A stretch of 64,000 nucleotides of DNA. It comes from Sphingobium sp. Cam5-1. GTDB lineage: Bacteria; Pseudomonadota; Alphaproteobacteria; Sphingomonadales; Sphingomonadaceae. Below are positions 32,648-41,633 of this stretch, piece by piece. The translations under genes were made by a program, and so were the position numbers. Under the pieces are notes generated by a model that saw only the letters and a list, made by a program, of their open reading frames with translations, did not search any database and was not told the origin of the DNA. The stretch spans positions 24,509 to 88,508 of the forward strand of contig NZ_CP065141.1 of NCBI RefSeq assembly GCF_015693305.1, written 5' to 3'. How positions within the stretch are numbered: the stretch's first letter is position 1; every line of letters begins with the position of its first letter.

Positions 32648-34327
32648 TCACGCCTTGTCGAACTTCCCGGCGAACTCGCGATCGGCGTAGTAGCGCAGCT
32701 TGGCGGCGACGATCGGCCGTTGCCCCGCAAGGAACAGGAGCTGCAAATCCTCGCGCAGCGTGCGGACTTCATCCGGCGTCAGCAACGGCCGCGCTACATG
32801 CTGCGATCCGAACGATATGCCGGTTTCCTCCGCGTCGATCGCGCGGCTCATCGTCTCGAACACGACTGTCTCCTGGCCGAGCAGATCGGAGACGAGCCTG
32901 GCGCTGTCGTGATCGTTGACGCCGAACACTTGCAGCACGCCGGCGTTGGACAGGAAGGTGCCGGCGCGGCGCTCGTAGAGCGCGCGGAGCTGGTGAACAT
33001 CTTGCAGGATCGGCCAGAGCTGGATGCCATAGCCGGCCATCAGGCCCATCGCGCGCTCGACGGGTTCGAGGCGGCCGAGGGCGGCGAACTCATCGAGCAG
33101 GAACAGGACGGAGCGGGCAGGGGAGGACGGCGCGCGCGCCAGATCGGTCAGCCCTTGCGCGAGCATCAGGCGCAGCCAGCGGGCATAGGTGGCGAGCCGA
33201 TCGGGCGGCAACACCAGATAGACGGTGGTGGCGTGCGCCTTCACATCGGCGAAGGTGAAATCCGAGCGCCCCAGCACGGCCGACATGCGCGGCGAATCGA
33301 GGAAATGGGTATGGCGCTGCGCGGCCGACAGCACGCCGGCGGCCTCGCGATCGGACTTGCCCAGGTGGCGGTTCGCGGCGCGGGCGATCAGGCCGCGCGC
33401 CTGCGTGCTGCGCGACATTTCCCGCAGCATCCTTTGGAAATTATCGGGCGCGAAGGTGAGGCAGTCGCGCACCGCTTCCAGCGTGCGGTCCTGGCCTCGC
33501 GATTCCGGGTCGCACGCCACCCACAGGAGGATGCCGGCGATCAGCGCCTTGGCTTCCTCGTTCCAATGCGCCTCGCCGGCTTCGCCGGGAGCGTCATAGA
33601 CCAGCGCGTCGGCCAGCGTCATGCAGTCGTCGGCGAGATCGAGGCCGGCAGGGTCGATGCGATCGAGCGGATTGAAGGCAGCGCCGGGAAGGCCCGTCAC
33701 CCCGAACGGATCGAGGACATGGACCGGGCCGAACTTTGCCCGATGGCGGGCGGTGATGCGGGCATTCTCGCCCTTGGGGTCGATGCAGACGACCGGGCCG
33801 GGATAGTCGAGCAGGTTGGGAATGATGGTCCCCACGCCCTTGCCGGTGCGCGTCGGCGCGATCGTCAGCAGATGCGAGGGGCCGGCATAGCGCAGCAGCC
33901 TGCCGTTCTTGCGGTCGCGGCCGATCAGCAGGCCGTCGCCATTTTGGGCGAGGGGGCGAGTTTCCCGATCGGTGGCGAAGCGGGCCGAGCCGTGCGTGGC
34001 ATCGCCGGCAGGGCCGCCGTAGCGCAGGATCAGCGGTTGAAAGAGGGCGCGCAGCGCGACGAGGATGACGACGATCGCCGTCAGCATCATGACGGTCTGA
34101 TAGATATGGGAATCGTGGGCCAGGCCGAGCAGCCTGCCAAGAATGAGCGGCACCCCAAGCCCCAGCACCAGGCCGGTGATGAGGAACAGGACCAGGACGC
34201 CGAACAGGTGGCGGATGAGGGCGACCGGGCTGGTGACGAGGGCCGTGATCGCCCATATCGGCTGTTCGCGCGCGAGCCGCGCGAGGTTGCGGATCGCGCG
34301 GCCGAGCTGGCGGAACCATTCCATCAT
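32648..34327 (-). CDS. traG: TraG/VirD4-type coupling protein
   Basis: 559 residues from ATG 34327. Two or three N-terminal membrane segments (about residues 25-100) are followed by an ATPase domain with Walker A APTRTGKG (157-164) and Walker B LFLLDEFAALG. It couples the relaxosome to the secretion channel and pumps DNA. It lies next to traD, traC and traA, so it is probably the coupling protein of that relaxase system. A second coupling protein is encoded with the VirB operon. Its start overlaps the stop of the gene upstream. Confidence 0.9.
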   Translation of the reverse strand: MMEWFRQLGRAIRNLARLAREQPIWAITALVTSPVALIRHLFGVLVLFLITGLVLGLGVPLILGRLLGLAHDSHIYQTVMMLTAIVVILVALRALFQPLILRYGGPAGDATHGSARFATDRETRPLAQNGDGLLIGRDRKNGRLLRYAGPSHLLTIAPTRTGKGVGTIIPNLLDYPGPVVCIDPKGENARITARHRAKFGPVHVLDPFGVTGLPGAAFNPLDRIDPAGLDLADDCMTLADALVYDAPGEAGEAHWNEEAKALIAGILLWVACDPESRGQDRTLEAVRDCLTFAPDNFQRMLREMSRSTQARGLIARAANRHLGKSDREAAGVLSAAQRHTHFLDSPRMSAVLGRSDFTFADVKAHATTVYLVLPPDRLATYARWLRLMLAQGLTDLARAPSSPARSVLFLLDEFAALGRLEPVERAMGLMAGYGIQLWPILQDVHQLRALYERRAGTFLSNAGVLQVFGVNDHDSARLVSDLLGQETVVFETMSRAIDAEETGISFGSQHVARPLLTPDEVRTLREDLQLLFLAGQRPIVAAKLRYYADREFAGKFDKA

Positions 34328-35240
34328 CAGGATTCCCTCCCGCTGTCGTTTTCGAGATGTTCGGCGCAGATCGCGGCGGCGATCGTGTGGAGATGCTTCA
34401 CGCGGTCAACGAGCCAGGCCAGTTCGTCGGGGGTGATTTCATAGGCATGGGAATAGCGCGCCTCGACATAGGCGCGCTGGAGCTGCGCAAAATGGCGGCG
34501 GGCGGCGCGGGTATCGCGCGGCCAGGCTTCGATCAGCCGGGGATCGAGATTTTCGGCAAGCGAGCGCAGGATGCCGATGCGGTGCGATTTGGGCGCGTAG
34601 AGCGTCAGGACGAGCAGCAGGCCATGATAGGCGCGCTCGACGGCCTGGTGGAGCATGAACGCGGCATGGTTGGTCTCGCCGTCGCGGATCGCATATTCGG
34701 CGAGCGTCAGGCAGTATGCGGCATCGGGGAGCCACTTGTCATAATGCGCCCTGGCTTCGGCGTGGCGTTCCTGCGCGTCGAGCTGGCGCGGCACGGCGAG
34801 GCGCTGTCCCGGCGCTTCGTAGAGGGCGATCCCATCGCGGGCTATGTCGGCGAAGAAGGGACGGCCGCGCGCGAGCTGGTCGTTCACGTCCATCAGCGAA
34901 TGGACGATGAAATTGACGGGCGTGGCGAGCTGGCGGGTGACGGTCAGCTCGCGCACCAGATGATCGTCGGCGACAGCCCACCATGTTGCAGATCGGTGAA
35001 GGTCTCGGAGTTGACGATGACGAGCAGATCATAGTCGGAGATATAGCCGCTGGCGCGATCCTCGACCCAATCGCCGCGCGCGTAGGAGCCGAACAGGATC
35101 AGCTTGAGGATGCGGCCGCCCTTGCGCTTGTCGGAGAGCTTGGTTTTGACGGCATCCTCAAATTCATCGAACAGGACGCGGGCGACCCGTTCCAGCTCGC
35201 GGCGCTTGGCGGCGGGAAGATGATCGAGGCCGGCGCGCAT
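34327..35240 (-). pseudogene. Nucleotidyltransferase-HEPN protein, frameshifted
   Basis: Starts at ATG 35240 with a MNT-type nucleotidyltransferase: LILFGSYARGDWVEDRASGY then SDYDLLVIVN, the Gly-Ser and Asp-x-Asp metal site. The frame is lost near 34980-34988 (CAACATGGTGGG on the coding strand). One added T (CATTGG) would continue as a tryptophan-rich linker into LATPVNFIVHSLMDVND and a HEPN domain with Arg-Tyr-Ser-His. Single-chain NTase-HEPN proteins of this shape are known to me. One base is missing, or the two halves are now separate. Confidence 0.7.
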
Positions 35241-35242
35241 GG

Positions 35243-35509
35243 TCAGCGCGCTTCGGGCAGGTCGATAGCGGTGATGCCCTGAGCGGCGGCGATGGCGTCC
35301 ACCAGGCTATCGACGGTTTCCATGCGATGGCTGGGCCAGTCGCGTGAGACGGTGACATAGCCGGCGTCGGTCTGGACGTTGATGATCGCCGTGGCGGGCA
35401 GCAGATCGAGCAGGGTTGCGAGCTTGTCCTGAATATCGGGGGTGATGTGGTCGATGCCGGGGCCGACCATCAGGAGCTGCCAGGAAAGGCGCGAGGTGTC
35501 GTCAGTCAT
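35243..35509 (-). CDS. Hypothetical protein (88 aa)
   Basis: 88 residues, ATG 35509, overlapping the traD stop by eight bases and ending two bases before the nucleotidyltransferase start. Acidic, predicted alpha/beta (WQLLMVGPGIDHITPDIQDK). The family is not recognised. Tight packing puts it in the traC-traD-traG operon. Confidence 0.65.
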   Translation of the reverse strand: MTDDTSRLSWQLLMVGPGIDHITPDIQDKLATLLDLLPATAIINVQTDAGYVTVSRDWPSHRMETVDSLVDAIAAAQGITAIDLPEAR

Positions 35510-35780
35510 GGGCGGTCTGTTCCTTGCTGTCCTGTCCTTCCGCTTCCGCGTCGAACGCACGTTTGCCGCGCCGCTTCCAGAGCGCGAGCGCGTTGCCATC
35601 ATCACGCGCGCGGGCGGCAAGATCGAGCATCGCGCCGTAGAGCGTTGCGCGATCGTCGTCGGCCAATTCGACGAGGCCGGCCTTCTGGACGAGGCCGCCC
35701 AGCTCTATGAGATGGCGGGTGCGTTCGCGGCGCTGCACGACCCATCCTCTCGTATCGGTGCGGCGCTTGGCGGCTTCAAC
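35502..35780 (-). CDS. traD: Conjugal transfer protein TraD
   Basis: Stop at 35502; the start is not settled and no ATG fits well, so a position near the traC stop is given (the frame is open up to 35966). The recognisable part is WVVQRRERTRHLIELGGLVQ and KAGLVELADDDRATLYGAML, typical of the small TraD of Ti-type Dtr systems. A basic, ribbon-helix-helix-like accessory protein of the relaxosome. It follows and overlaps traC. Confidence 0.7.
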   Translation of the reverse strand, partial: VEAAKRRTDTRGWVVQRRERTRHLIELGGLVQKAGLVELADDDRATLYGAMLDLAARARDDGNALALWKRRGKRAFDAEAEGQDSKEQTAHD

Positions 35781-36081
35781 CCTGTGCCTCGCCTGCGCCA
35801 GTCTGGTTTCCGCTTTCGCCGTTGCCGCCAGAGCGTCGCCCAGCCTTGCGCCCGCGTCCCTGAAAGAAGGCCGCGCCCCGCGAGCGCAACGCCTCCTTTT
35901 CGCCAGCGTCGGCCGATTCCACGGCAGCGAGCAGCGCGCCGGCGAGTGTGTCGAGATCGAGCGCATCGGCCCCGGTTGCCGTCACCAGTAACCCAAGTTG
36001 CTCGATCTTCTTGGCCTTGATAGACTTGGCCTTGTCGCTCAGTGCCCGCAATTCGGCGTCATAGTCGCGCGTTTTTCGCAT
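35776..36081 (-). CDS. traC: Conjugal transfer protein TraC
   Basis: 101 residues from ATG 36081. RKTRDYDAELRALSDKAKSI, then QLGLLVTATGADALDLDTLA, is the pattern of TraC in Ti-like and sphingomonad plasmids. It is an oriT-binding accessory factor for TraA. It is divergent from traA across a 176-base region that must hold oriT. The C-terminus is Gly/Arg-rich. Confidence 0.8.
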   Translation of the reverse strand: MRKTRDYDAELRALSDKAKSIKAKKIEQLGLLVTATGADALDLDTLAGALLAAVESADAGEKEALRSRGAAFFQGRGRKAGRRSGGNGESGNQTGAGEAQG

Positions 36082-36257
36082 CACTCTCTCCCTCGCGCCC
36101 GTCGAACAGGAGCCGCACAGTAGCACGATCGCGCTGGCAGGACAGCGGTTCCATCATGAAATGCGGCCAAGTCAATCACGCGAACGGCAGAGAGTGGTGA
36201 GTGCGCGCTTATACGTCGTTGCCGACGTGCGCTAAGAAGGGCAGTATAGCGGCTGTC
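36082..36257. other. oriT: oriT region
   Basis: Intergenic region between divergent traC and traA, the usual place of oriT in MobQ systems. GAGTGCGCGCTTATACG at about 36199-36215 resembles the nic region of Ti/RSF1010-type relaxases (TAAGTGCGCCCT), and it is followed by a hairpin ACGTCG-TTGC-CGACGT. The exact nick is inferred. Confidence 0.65.
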
Positions 36258-39194
36258 ATGGCGATCTACCATTTCTCGGCCAAGGTCATCAGTCGCGCCA
36301 ACGGATCGAGCGCCGTTGCGTCGGCTGCCTATCGTGCGGCGGAACGGCTGCACGACGACCGGCTCGGGCGCGACCATGATTTCTCGAACAAGGCCGGCGT
36401 CGTTCATTCGGAAATCCTGTTGCCCGAAGGTGCGCCGGAGCGTTTAAACGACCGCACGACCTTGTGGAACGAGGTCGAGGCGGGGGAGGTCAGGAAGGAC
36501 GCGCAGCTTGCCCGCGAGGTAGAGTTCTCGATTCCGCGCGAAATGAATCAGGTGCAGGGCGTCGCGCTCGCCCGCGAATTTGTCGAAAAGCAGTTTGTCG
36601 AACGCGGCATGGTCGCGGACCTCAATGTCCATTGGGACATGGGCAAGGATGGGATGCCCAAGCCCCACGCGCATGTCATGCTGTCGATGCGCGAGGTGGA
36701 CGGGGAAGGGTTCGGGAAGAAGGTCCGCGAGTGGAACCGAACCGAGCTGTTGGAGAGGTGGCGCGAGGCATGGGCGAACCATGTCAACGAGCGGCTTGCC
36801 GAGCTGGATATTGATGCCCGCATAGATCATCGCACCTTGGAGGCACAGGGGATCGACCTGGAGCCGCAGCACAAGATCGGGCCAGCGGCATCGCGTATGC
36901 CCGAACAGGGCCTTGAGGCGGAGCGGGTCGAGGATCATGCGCGGATCGCGCGCGAGAATGGCGAGAAGATCATCGCCAATCCGGAAATCGCGCTCGACGG
37001 TATCACGCGGCAACAGGCGACGTTCACGCGGCGCGACCTGGCGCAGTTCGCGTTCCGGCACAGCGACGGCAAGGACCAGTTCGACCAGGTGATGAGCGCG
37101 GTGCGGACCAGCCCCGAGCTGGTGGCGCTGGGCAAGGACGGACGCGGCGAGGACCGCTTTACCTCGCGCGATATGATCGACACCGAGCAGCGGTTGGAAC
37201 GCGCCGGCGATCGGCTTGCTGGACGGGAGGGGCATGGTCTCCCGGCGGCAGCGTGGAATCGTGACGCCGCCGCCGGAAGTGGGGGCCTGACACTCGGGGC
37301 AGAACAGCAGGCCGCGCTGGCACATATCACCGGCAAGGGCGATCTTTCAATTGTGGTCGGCTACGCCGGCACCGGCAAATCGACCATGTTGGGCGTTGCG
37401 CGCGACGAATGGGAGCGCGCCGGCTATCAGGTGCGCGGCGCGGCCCTGTCGGGGATCGCGGCCGAGGGCTTGGAAGGCGGCTCCGGCATCCAGTCGCGCA
37501 CGATCGCCAGCATGGAATATCAGTGGGGCCAGGGGCGCGAGCTGCTAGGTCCGCGTGACGTGCTGGTGATCGACGAGGCCGGCATGATCGGCACGCGCCA
37601 GATGGAGCGCGTGCTGTCAGAGGCCGAGCGGGCAGGGGCTAAGGTCGTTCTTGTCGGCGACGCCGAGCAGTTGCAGGCGATCGAGGCCGGCGCGGCGTTC
37701 CGCGCGCTGGCCGAGCGCCACGGCGCGGCCGAAATCAGCGACGTTCGCCGGCAGCATGAGGACTGGCAGCGCGACGCCACGAAGGCGCTGGCGACGGGCC
37801 GCACCGGCGAGGCGATCCATGCCTATGAGCAGCACGGCATGGTCCACGCGGCCGACACGCGCGAAGCTGCGCGGGGCGAGCTGGTGGGCCGCTGGGACGC
37901 GCAGCGGCTTGCCGATCCGGACAAGACGCGGATCATCCTCACCCACACCAATGCTGAGGTGCGCGATTTGAACCAGGCCGCGCGCGAACGTCTGCGCGAC
38001 GCCAGCGAGCTGGGGGCGGACGTGCGCGTGTCGGCCGAGCGGGGGCCACGCGACTTCGCCAGCGGCGACCGCATCATGTTCCTGAAAAACGAGCGCGGCC
38101 TTGGCGTGAAGAACGGCACGCTGGGAAAGGTCGAGCGCGTTTCGCCCGACAGCATGGCGGTGCAGCTCGACGATGGCCGGAGGATCGCGTTCGACCTCAA
38201 GGACTATGCCCATGTCGATCATGGCTATGCCGCGACCATCCATAAGTCGCAGGGCGTGACGGTGGATCAGGCGCATGTGCTGGCGACGCCGGGGATGGAC
38301 CGTCATTCGGCCTATGTCGGCATGTCGCGGCACCGTGACGGGGCGCAGCTCCACTATGGGCGTGATGATTTTGCCGATCAGCGTCAGCTCGCCCGTGTCC
38401 TGTCGCGTGACCGCGCAAAGGACATGGCCGGCGACTATGGGCGTGAGGGCGCTACGGCCGAGCAGGACCGGGTGCGTGCGTTCGCCGAGCGGCGCGAGAT
38501 CCGGTTCCCGGAACTCGCGCGGGAGATGGTCGCCAAGGTGCAGGCGAAGGCCAAGGGCATGTTCGCCGGCTTCCGCCCGAAACCGACGTCGCCCGAGCCG
38601 GTGCGCGACGGCAAAGGGGGGCCGATCAACACCGGCTCCGAGCGGGGATCGCCCGCGCCCAATCAGGCCAAGGCGATCGAACGCTATGCGCGCGTCCAGG
38701 CCGATATGGACCGGATGCGCGAGAAGGGCTTGCCTGTGCTCCCGCACCAGAAAGAGGCGCTGGCGAAGGCCGGGGACGCGCTCGATCGGTTGCGCCCCCA
38801 GGCGGCTCGGGATTTGGCTTCCGCGTTCGAACGCAACCCCGCACTGGTGCGCGACGCGGCCGAAGGCAAAGCCGGCGGGGCGGCGCGGGCAATGGCCGAG
38901 GAAGCCCAGGTCCGTTCCAATCCCGAACTGCGTGCCGACCGCTTCGTGGAGCGCTGGCAAGGTATGGCGCGCGAGCGGGCCGAGCTCGCGCGCAGCGGCG
39001 ATCGTGCCGGCGCGGAGCGCACGGCCAAGAAGATGGATGGCTTGGCGGGAGGACTGCATCGCGATCCGCAGCTCGAATCCGTGCTGCGGCGGCGCGCGCC
39101 CGAACTGGGGCTGGAGATGCGCCGGGATCGTCCGATCAGCCAGGAATTGACCCGTTCGCTGGAAATCGGCCGCGATCGAGGGTTGAGCCGATAA
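36258..39194 (+). CDS. traA: TraA relaxase-helicase (MobQ type)
   Basis: 978 residues from ATG 36258. The relaxase domain starts MAIYHFSAKVISRANG; Tyr25 is a candidate nicking residue, and the metal-binding His triad is seen at His125 with His137 and His139 (HWDMGKDGMPKPHAHVML). The helicase part has Walker A GYAGTGKST at 368-376, motif II VLVIDEAGMIGTRQM and the final HGYAATIHKSQGVTVDQAHV. The tail beyond residue ~720 is charged and helical. It nicks oriT, stays on the 5' end, and unwinds and pilots the strand through the channel. An in-frame start at 36201 would run back into oriT. Confidence 0.93.
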   Translation: MAIYHFSAKVISRANGSSAVASAAYRAAERLHDDRLGRDHDFSNKAGVVHSEILLPEGAPERLNDRTTLWNEVEAGEVRKDAQLAREVEFSIPREMNQVQGVALAREFVEKQFVERGMVADLNVHWDMGKDGMPKPHAHVMLSMREVDGEGFGKKVREWNRTELLERWREAWANHVNERLAELDIDARIDHRTLEAQGIDLEPQHKIGPAASRMPEQGLEAERVEDHARIARENGEKIIANPEIALDGITRQQATFTRRDLAQFAFRHSDGKDQFDQVMSAVRTSPELVALGKDGRGEDRFTSRDMIDTEQRLERAGDRLAGREGHGLPAAAWNRDAAAGSGGLTLGAEQQAALAHITGKGDLSIVVGYAGTGKSTMLGVARDEWERAGYQVRGAALSGIAAEGLEGGSGIQSRTIASMEYQWGQGRELLGPRDVLVIDEAGMIGTRQMERVLSEAERAGAKVVLVGDAEQLQAIEAGAAFRALAERHGAAEISDVRRQHEDWQRDATKALATGRTGEAIHAYEQHGMVHAADTREAARGELVGRWDAQRLADPDKTRIILTHTNAEVRDLNQAARERLRDASELGADVRVSAERGPRDFASGDRIMFLKNERGLGVKNGTLGKVERVSPDSMAVQLDDGRRIAFDLKDYAHVDHGYAATIHKSQGVTVDQAHVLATPGMDRHSAYVGMSRHRDGAQLHYGRDDFADQRQLARVLSRDRAKDMAGDYGREGATAEQDRVRAFAERREIRFPELAREMVAKVQAKAKGMFAGFRPKPTSPEPVRDGKGGPINTGSERGSPAPNQAKAIERYARVQADMDRMREKGLPVLPHQKEALAKAGDALDRLRPQAARDLASAFERNPALVRDAAEGKAGGAARAMAEEAQVRSNPELRADRFVERWQGMARERAELARSGDRAGAERTAKKMDGLAGGLHRDPQLESVLRRRAPELGLEMRRDRPISQELTRSLEIGRDRGLSR

Positions 39195-39203
39195 GGAGAG
39201 ACA

Positions 39204-39941
39204 ATGGCGGACGAGGAATGGGAGGAAGGCGGCGACGCGGCGGCGGAAGCATTCGAGCAGGTGCGCGCCGCGGTCGAGCAGCAGCGCGGCGAGCTGGCAT
39301 TGATGCGCCGCGCCATCGAGGGACTGGCGGCCGAGCGCGCCAGCATCGACGTGCCCGACTATTCCGAGACGCTGGGGTATGTCGTCCAGGGGCTGGACGG
39401 CATCAACGGACGCCTGGACCAGGTTACGACGGCCATCGTGAAGTCGCCGGCGCTGGCGATGACGCCTGCACAGGTTTCGGCGCAGATCAATCGAGCGGCG
39501 GCCGACCTTCGCAGCGCCGACCATGCCGCCCTCGCGACCGCCACCGACGAGATGAAGCAGCAGGGGCGCGAGCTGCGCACCGTCGTTCAATCGGCGCTGA
39601 CGGCGCGGGATCAGAAGGACCGTCAACTATGGTTCGGGTTGAGCGGGTTGCTTATCGGCATCCTCCTCTGGTCCTTCCTTCCCGGTATGGTCGCGCGCGA
39701 GATCGCGCCGGCGAGCTGGCAATGGCCCGAACGCATGGCGACGCGGGCTCTTGCCGAGGCGACACCGTGGGATGCCGGGCAGCATTTGATGGCGAGCGCG
39801 TCACCGGCGAGCTGGGAGGCGATCGTCGCGGCCGACAGGTTGCTGCGCGACAATCGTGAAAAGATCGAAGGATGCCGGCAAGCGGCAAGGAAGGCGGATC
39901 AGCCGGTGCGATGCACGATCCAGGTGGGAGTGAAGAGATAA
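39204..39941 (+). CDS. DUF6118-like membrane protein
   Basis: 245 residues, ATG 39204, nine bases after traA. The N-terminal ~140 residues are a coiled coil. One membrane helix (LWFGLSGLLIGILLWSFLPG) lies at about 142-161, then a periplasmic part with two Cys. This fits DUF6118 proteins that I recall next to traA in sphingomonad plasmids. Probably a transfer accessory protein; the mechanism is unknown. Confidence 0.75.
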   Translation: MADEEWEEGGDAAAEAFEQVRAAVEQQRGELALMRRAIEGLAAERASIDVPDYSETLGYVVQGLDGINGRLDQVTTAIVKSPALAMTPAQVSAQINRAAADLRSADHAALATATDEMKQQGRELRTVVQSALTARDQKDRQLWFGLSGLLIGILLWSFLPGMVAREIAPASWQWPERMATRALAEATPWDAGQHLMASASPASWEAIVAADRLLRDNREKIEGCRQAARKADQPVRCTIQVGVKR

Positions 39942-40210
39942 TGGTGATTCCCTACCGCTCGACGCCCATATTCGATGAGGCGACATTGCCCGCTGCCCTG
40001 CGCTCCGAACATCGCACCAAGGCCGGTGTGTGGGGCGTGATCCGGGTCATCGAAGGGAGATTGAAGCTCACCTATCTCGACCCGGCCTCGGAGGTGGTCC
40101 TTACACCTGACCGGCCAGGGCTGATCTTGCCCGAACAGCCGCATTTCGTGGAACCGCTCGGAGCCATGCGGATGCAGGTCGATTTCTACGATCAGCAGCC
40201 AAGCCTTTAG
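39941..40210 (+). CDS. DUF1971 domain protein (TehB N-terminal-like)
   Basis: 89 residues, start ATG 39941 in a TAATG overlap with the gene before it. YRSTPIFDEATLPAALRSEH, then AGVWGVIRVIEGRLKLTYLD and PEQPHFVEPLG match the small cupin-like DUF1971 domain found alone or in front of TehB methyltransferase. The domain is associated with tellurite resistance, but alone its function is not established. Coupled to the traA operon. Confidence 0.8.
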   Translation: MVIPYRSTPIFDEATLPAALRSEHRTKAGVWGVIRVIEGRLKLTYLDPASEVVLTPDRPGLILPEQPHFVEPLGAMRMQVDFYDQQPSL

Positions 40211-40218
40211 GGAGAGCC

Positions 40219-41514
40219 ATGCCTAAAACAGCCTTGTCATACCCGCTTCTTGCCATCCTCGCGCTTGGTGGCTGTGCGACGCGCGACCCGGCACCGAGTC
40301 CCGGCTCGCTTCCTACAAGCCTGTCCCGGCCCGACGCCGAGGCTTTGCCGCATGACCTGACCTATGGCGCGGCGTTAATGACCGTCAAGGTCTACCCGCA
40401 CCTGGCAGCGAAGGCCGATGCAAACGCCAATCTGTTCATCTCCCCGGTCAGCTTGTCGCAGGGCCTGGGGCTCGCCTACCTTGGCGCGCGGGGCGCCACG
40501 CGCGAGGAGATTGGCCGCGTGCTTGGTTGGGATTCGTCCCGCAACGTCCCTGCGCTCATCAAATCCTACAATGCCCAGCTTAACGACACCGGCGATGCCG
40601 ATACCGCGCTCGGCATCGCGAACGCGCTGTGGCTGGCGAAGGGATTGCCGGTCCGGGACGAGTATGTCGCCGAGGCGCATGCCGGCTTCGGAGCGGCTCC
40701 GGAAACCGTCGATTATGCTGGTGATCCCACCGGAGCGGCCGAGCGGATCAATGGCTGGGTTTCGCGCGAGACGAAGGGCAGGATTTCGGAGATCGTCTCT
40801 CCGAGCGGCTTCGGGGATGACACCGCCGCTGTGCTGACCAACGCGCTTTACTTCAAGGCGAAGTGGCAGGTGCCGTTCGAGGAGACGGAAACGCGGTCCT
40901 TCACGCGTGGCGACGGCACGCGCATCCCGATCACGATGATGAAGCGGATTGGCCGGTTCGACTACCGCGAGACCCGGGAAGGGCAAGCGATCGCGCTGCC
41001 TTATGGTCGCAACGGTCGTTTCGTGATGGAGATTTTCCTGCCACGTGACGCGGCAACCCTGCGCCGCTGGGAGCGTGAGCTGAAGGGTGTCGATTTCTTC
41101 GCCGGCGAGCAGGGCGGCAATGATCGTTTCGACCTGTCCGCGGAGCAGGCTCGCGAGATGCGGATCGTTCTGCCCCGCTTCGAAGCGAGGTTCGATGAGA
41201 GCGTGAAGGCAGCGCTGATCGCAGCGGGCATGCCAAGCGCCTTCGACCAGCAGCGTGCGGACCTGTCGGGGCTCGCCAGCGGTGCGCGCCTCGCGATCGA
41301 TGACGTGGCGCACGCGACCTTCCTGCGCGTCGATGAGGAGGGCACCGAGGCGGCGGCGGCAACCGCAGTCAAGATCGTCGTGACCAGTGCGCGGATAGAG
41401 CCTCAGGTGCCGGAGATGGTGGTCGATCGTCCTTTCCTTGCCACCCTGCGAGACCGAAAGAGCGGCGCGGTGCTGTTTTTCGGGCGCATCGCCGATCCGA
41501 CAGCGATTCCATAG
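40219..41514 (+). CDS. Serpin-family lipoprotein
   Basis: 431 residues, ATG 40219, eight bases after the DUF1971 gene. Residues 1-19 are a lipoprotein signal ending Leu-Gly-Gly-Cys19. The rest is a full serpin: NLFISPVSLSQGLGLAYLGA, NALYFKAKWQVPFEETETRS, the hinge EEGTEAAAATAVKIV before the reactive loop, and PFLATLRDRKSGAVLFFGRI near the end. The small residues in the hinge are typical of inhibitory serpins, which trap serine or cysteine proteases. It would be anchored to the cell envelope. A serpin in a conjugation operon is unusual. Confidence 0.88.
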   Translation: MPKTALSYPLLAILALGGCATRDPAPSPGSLPTSLSRPDAEALPHDLTYGAALMTVKVYPHLAAKADANANLFISPVSLSQGLGLAYLGARGATREEIGRVLGWDSSRNVPALIKSYNAQLNDTGDADTALGIANALWLAKGLPVRDEYVAEAHAGFGAAPETVDYAGDPTGAAERINGWVSRETKGRISEIVSPSGFGDDTAAVLTNALYFKAKWQVPFEETETRSFTRGDGTRIPITMMKRIGRFDYRETREGQAIALPYGRNGRFVMEIFLPRDAATLRRWERELKGVDFFAGEQGGNDRFDLSAEQAREMRIVLPRFEARFDESVKAALIAAGMPSAFDQQRADLSGLASGARLAIDDVAHATFLRVDEEGTEAAAATAVKIVVTSARIEPQVPEMVVDRPFLATLRDRKSGAVLFFGRIADPTAIP

Positions 41515-41633
41515 GCGCACTCAGGGGTGACTACACGAAAGTGACGTATCTGCACGCTAAGGGCGAACAAATCCGGTACGATGCCAGCAGATGCTATTCG
41601 CAGGCTTTCCTGCCCCTTTTATGTGGTGCCGCC

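Noticed and set aside
32720..34444. 574-codon open frame on the plus strand
   Set aside because: It is antisense to the clear coupling-protein gene; in GC-rich DNA long antisense frames are common and this one has no recognisable domain.
37617..39626. 669-codon open frame on the minus strand
   Set aside because: Antisense to traA and the following gene; no motif, no SD, codon pattern follows the real gene.
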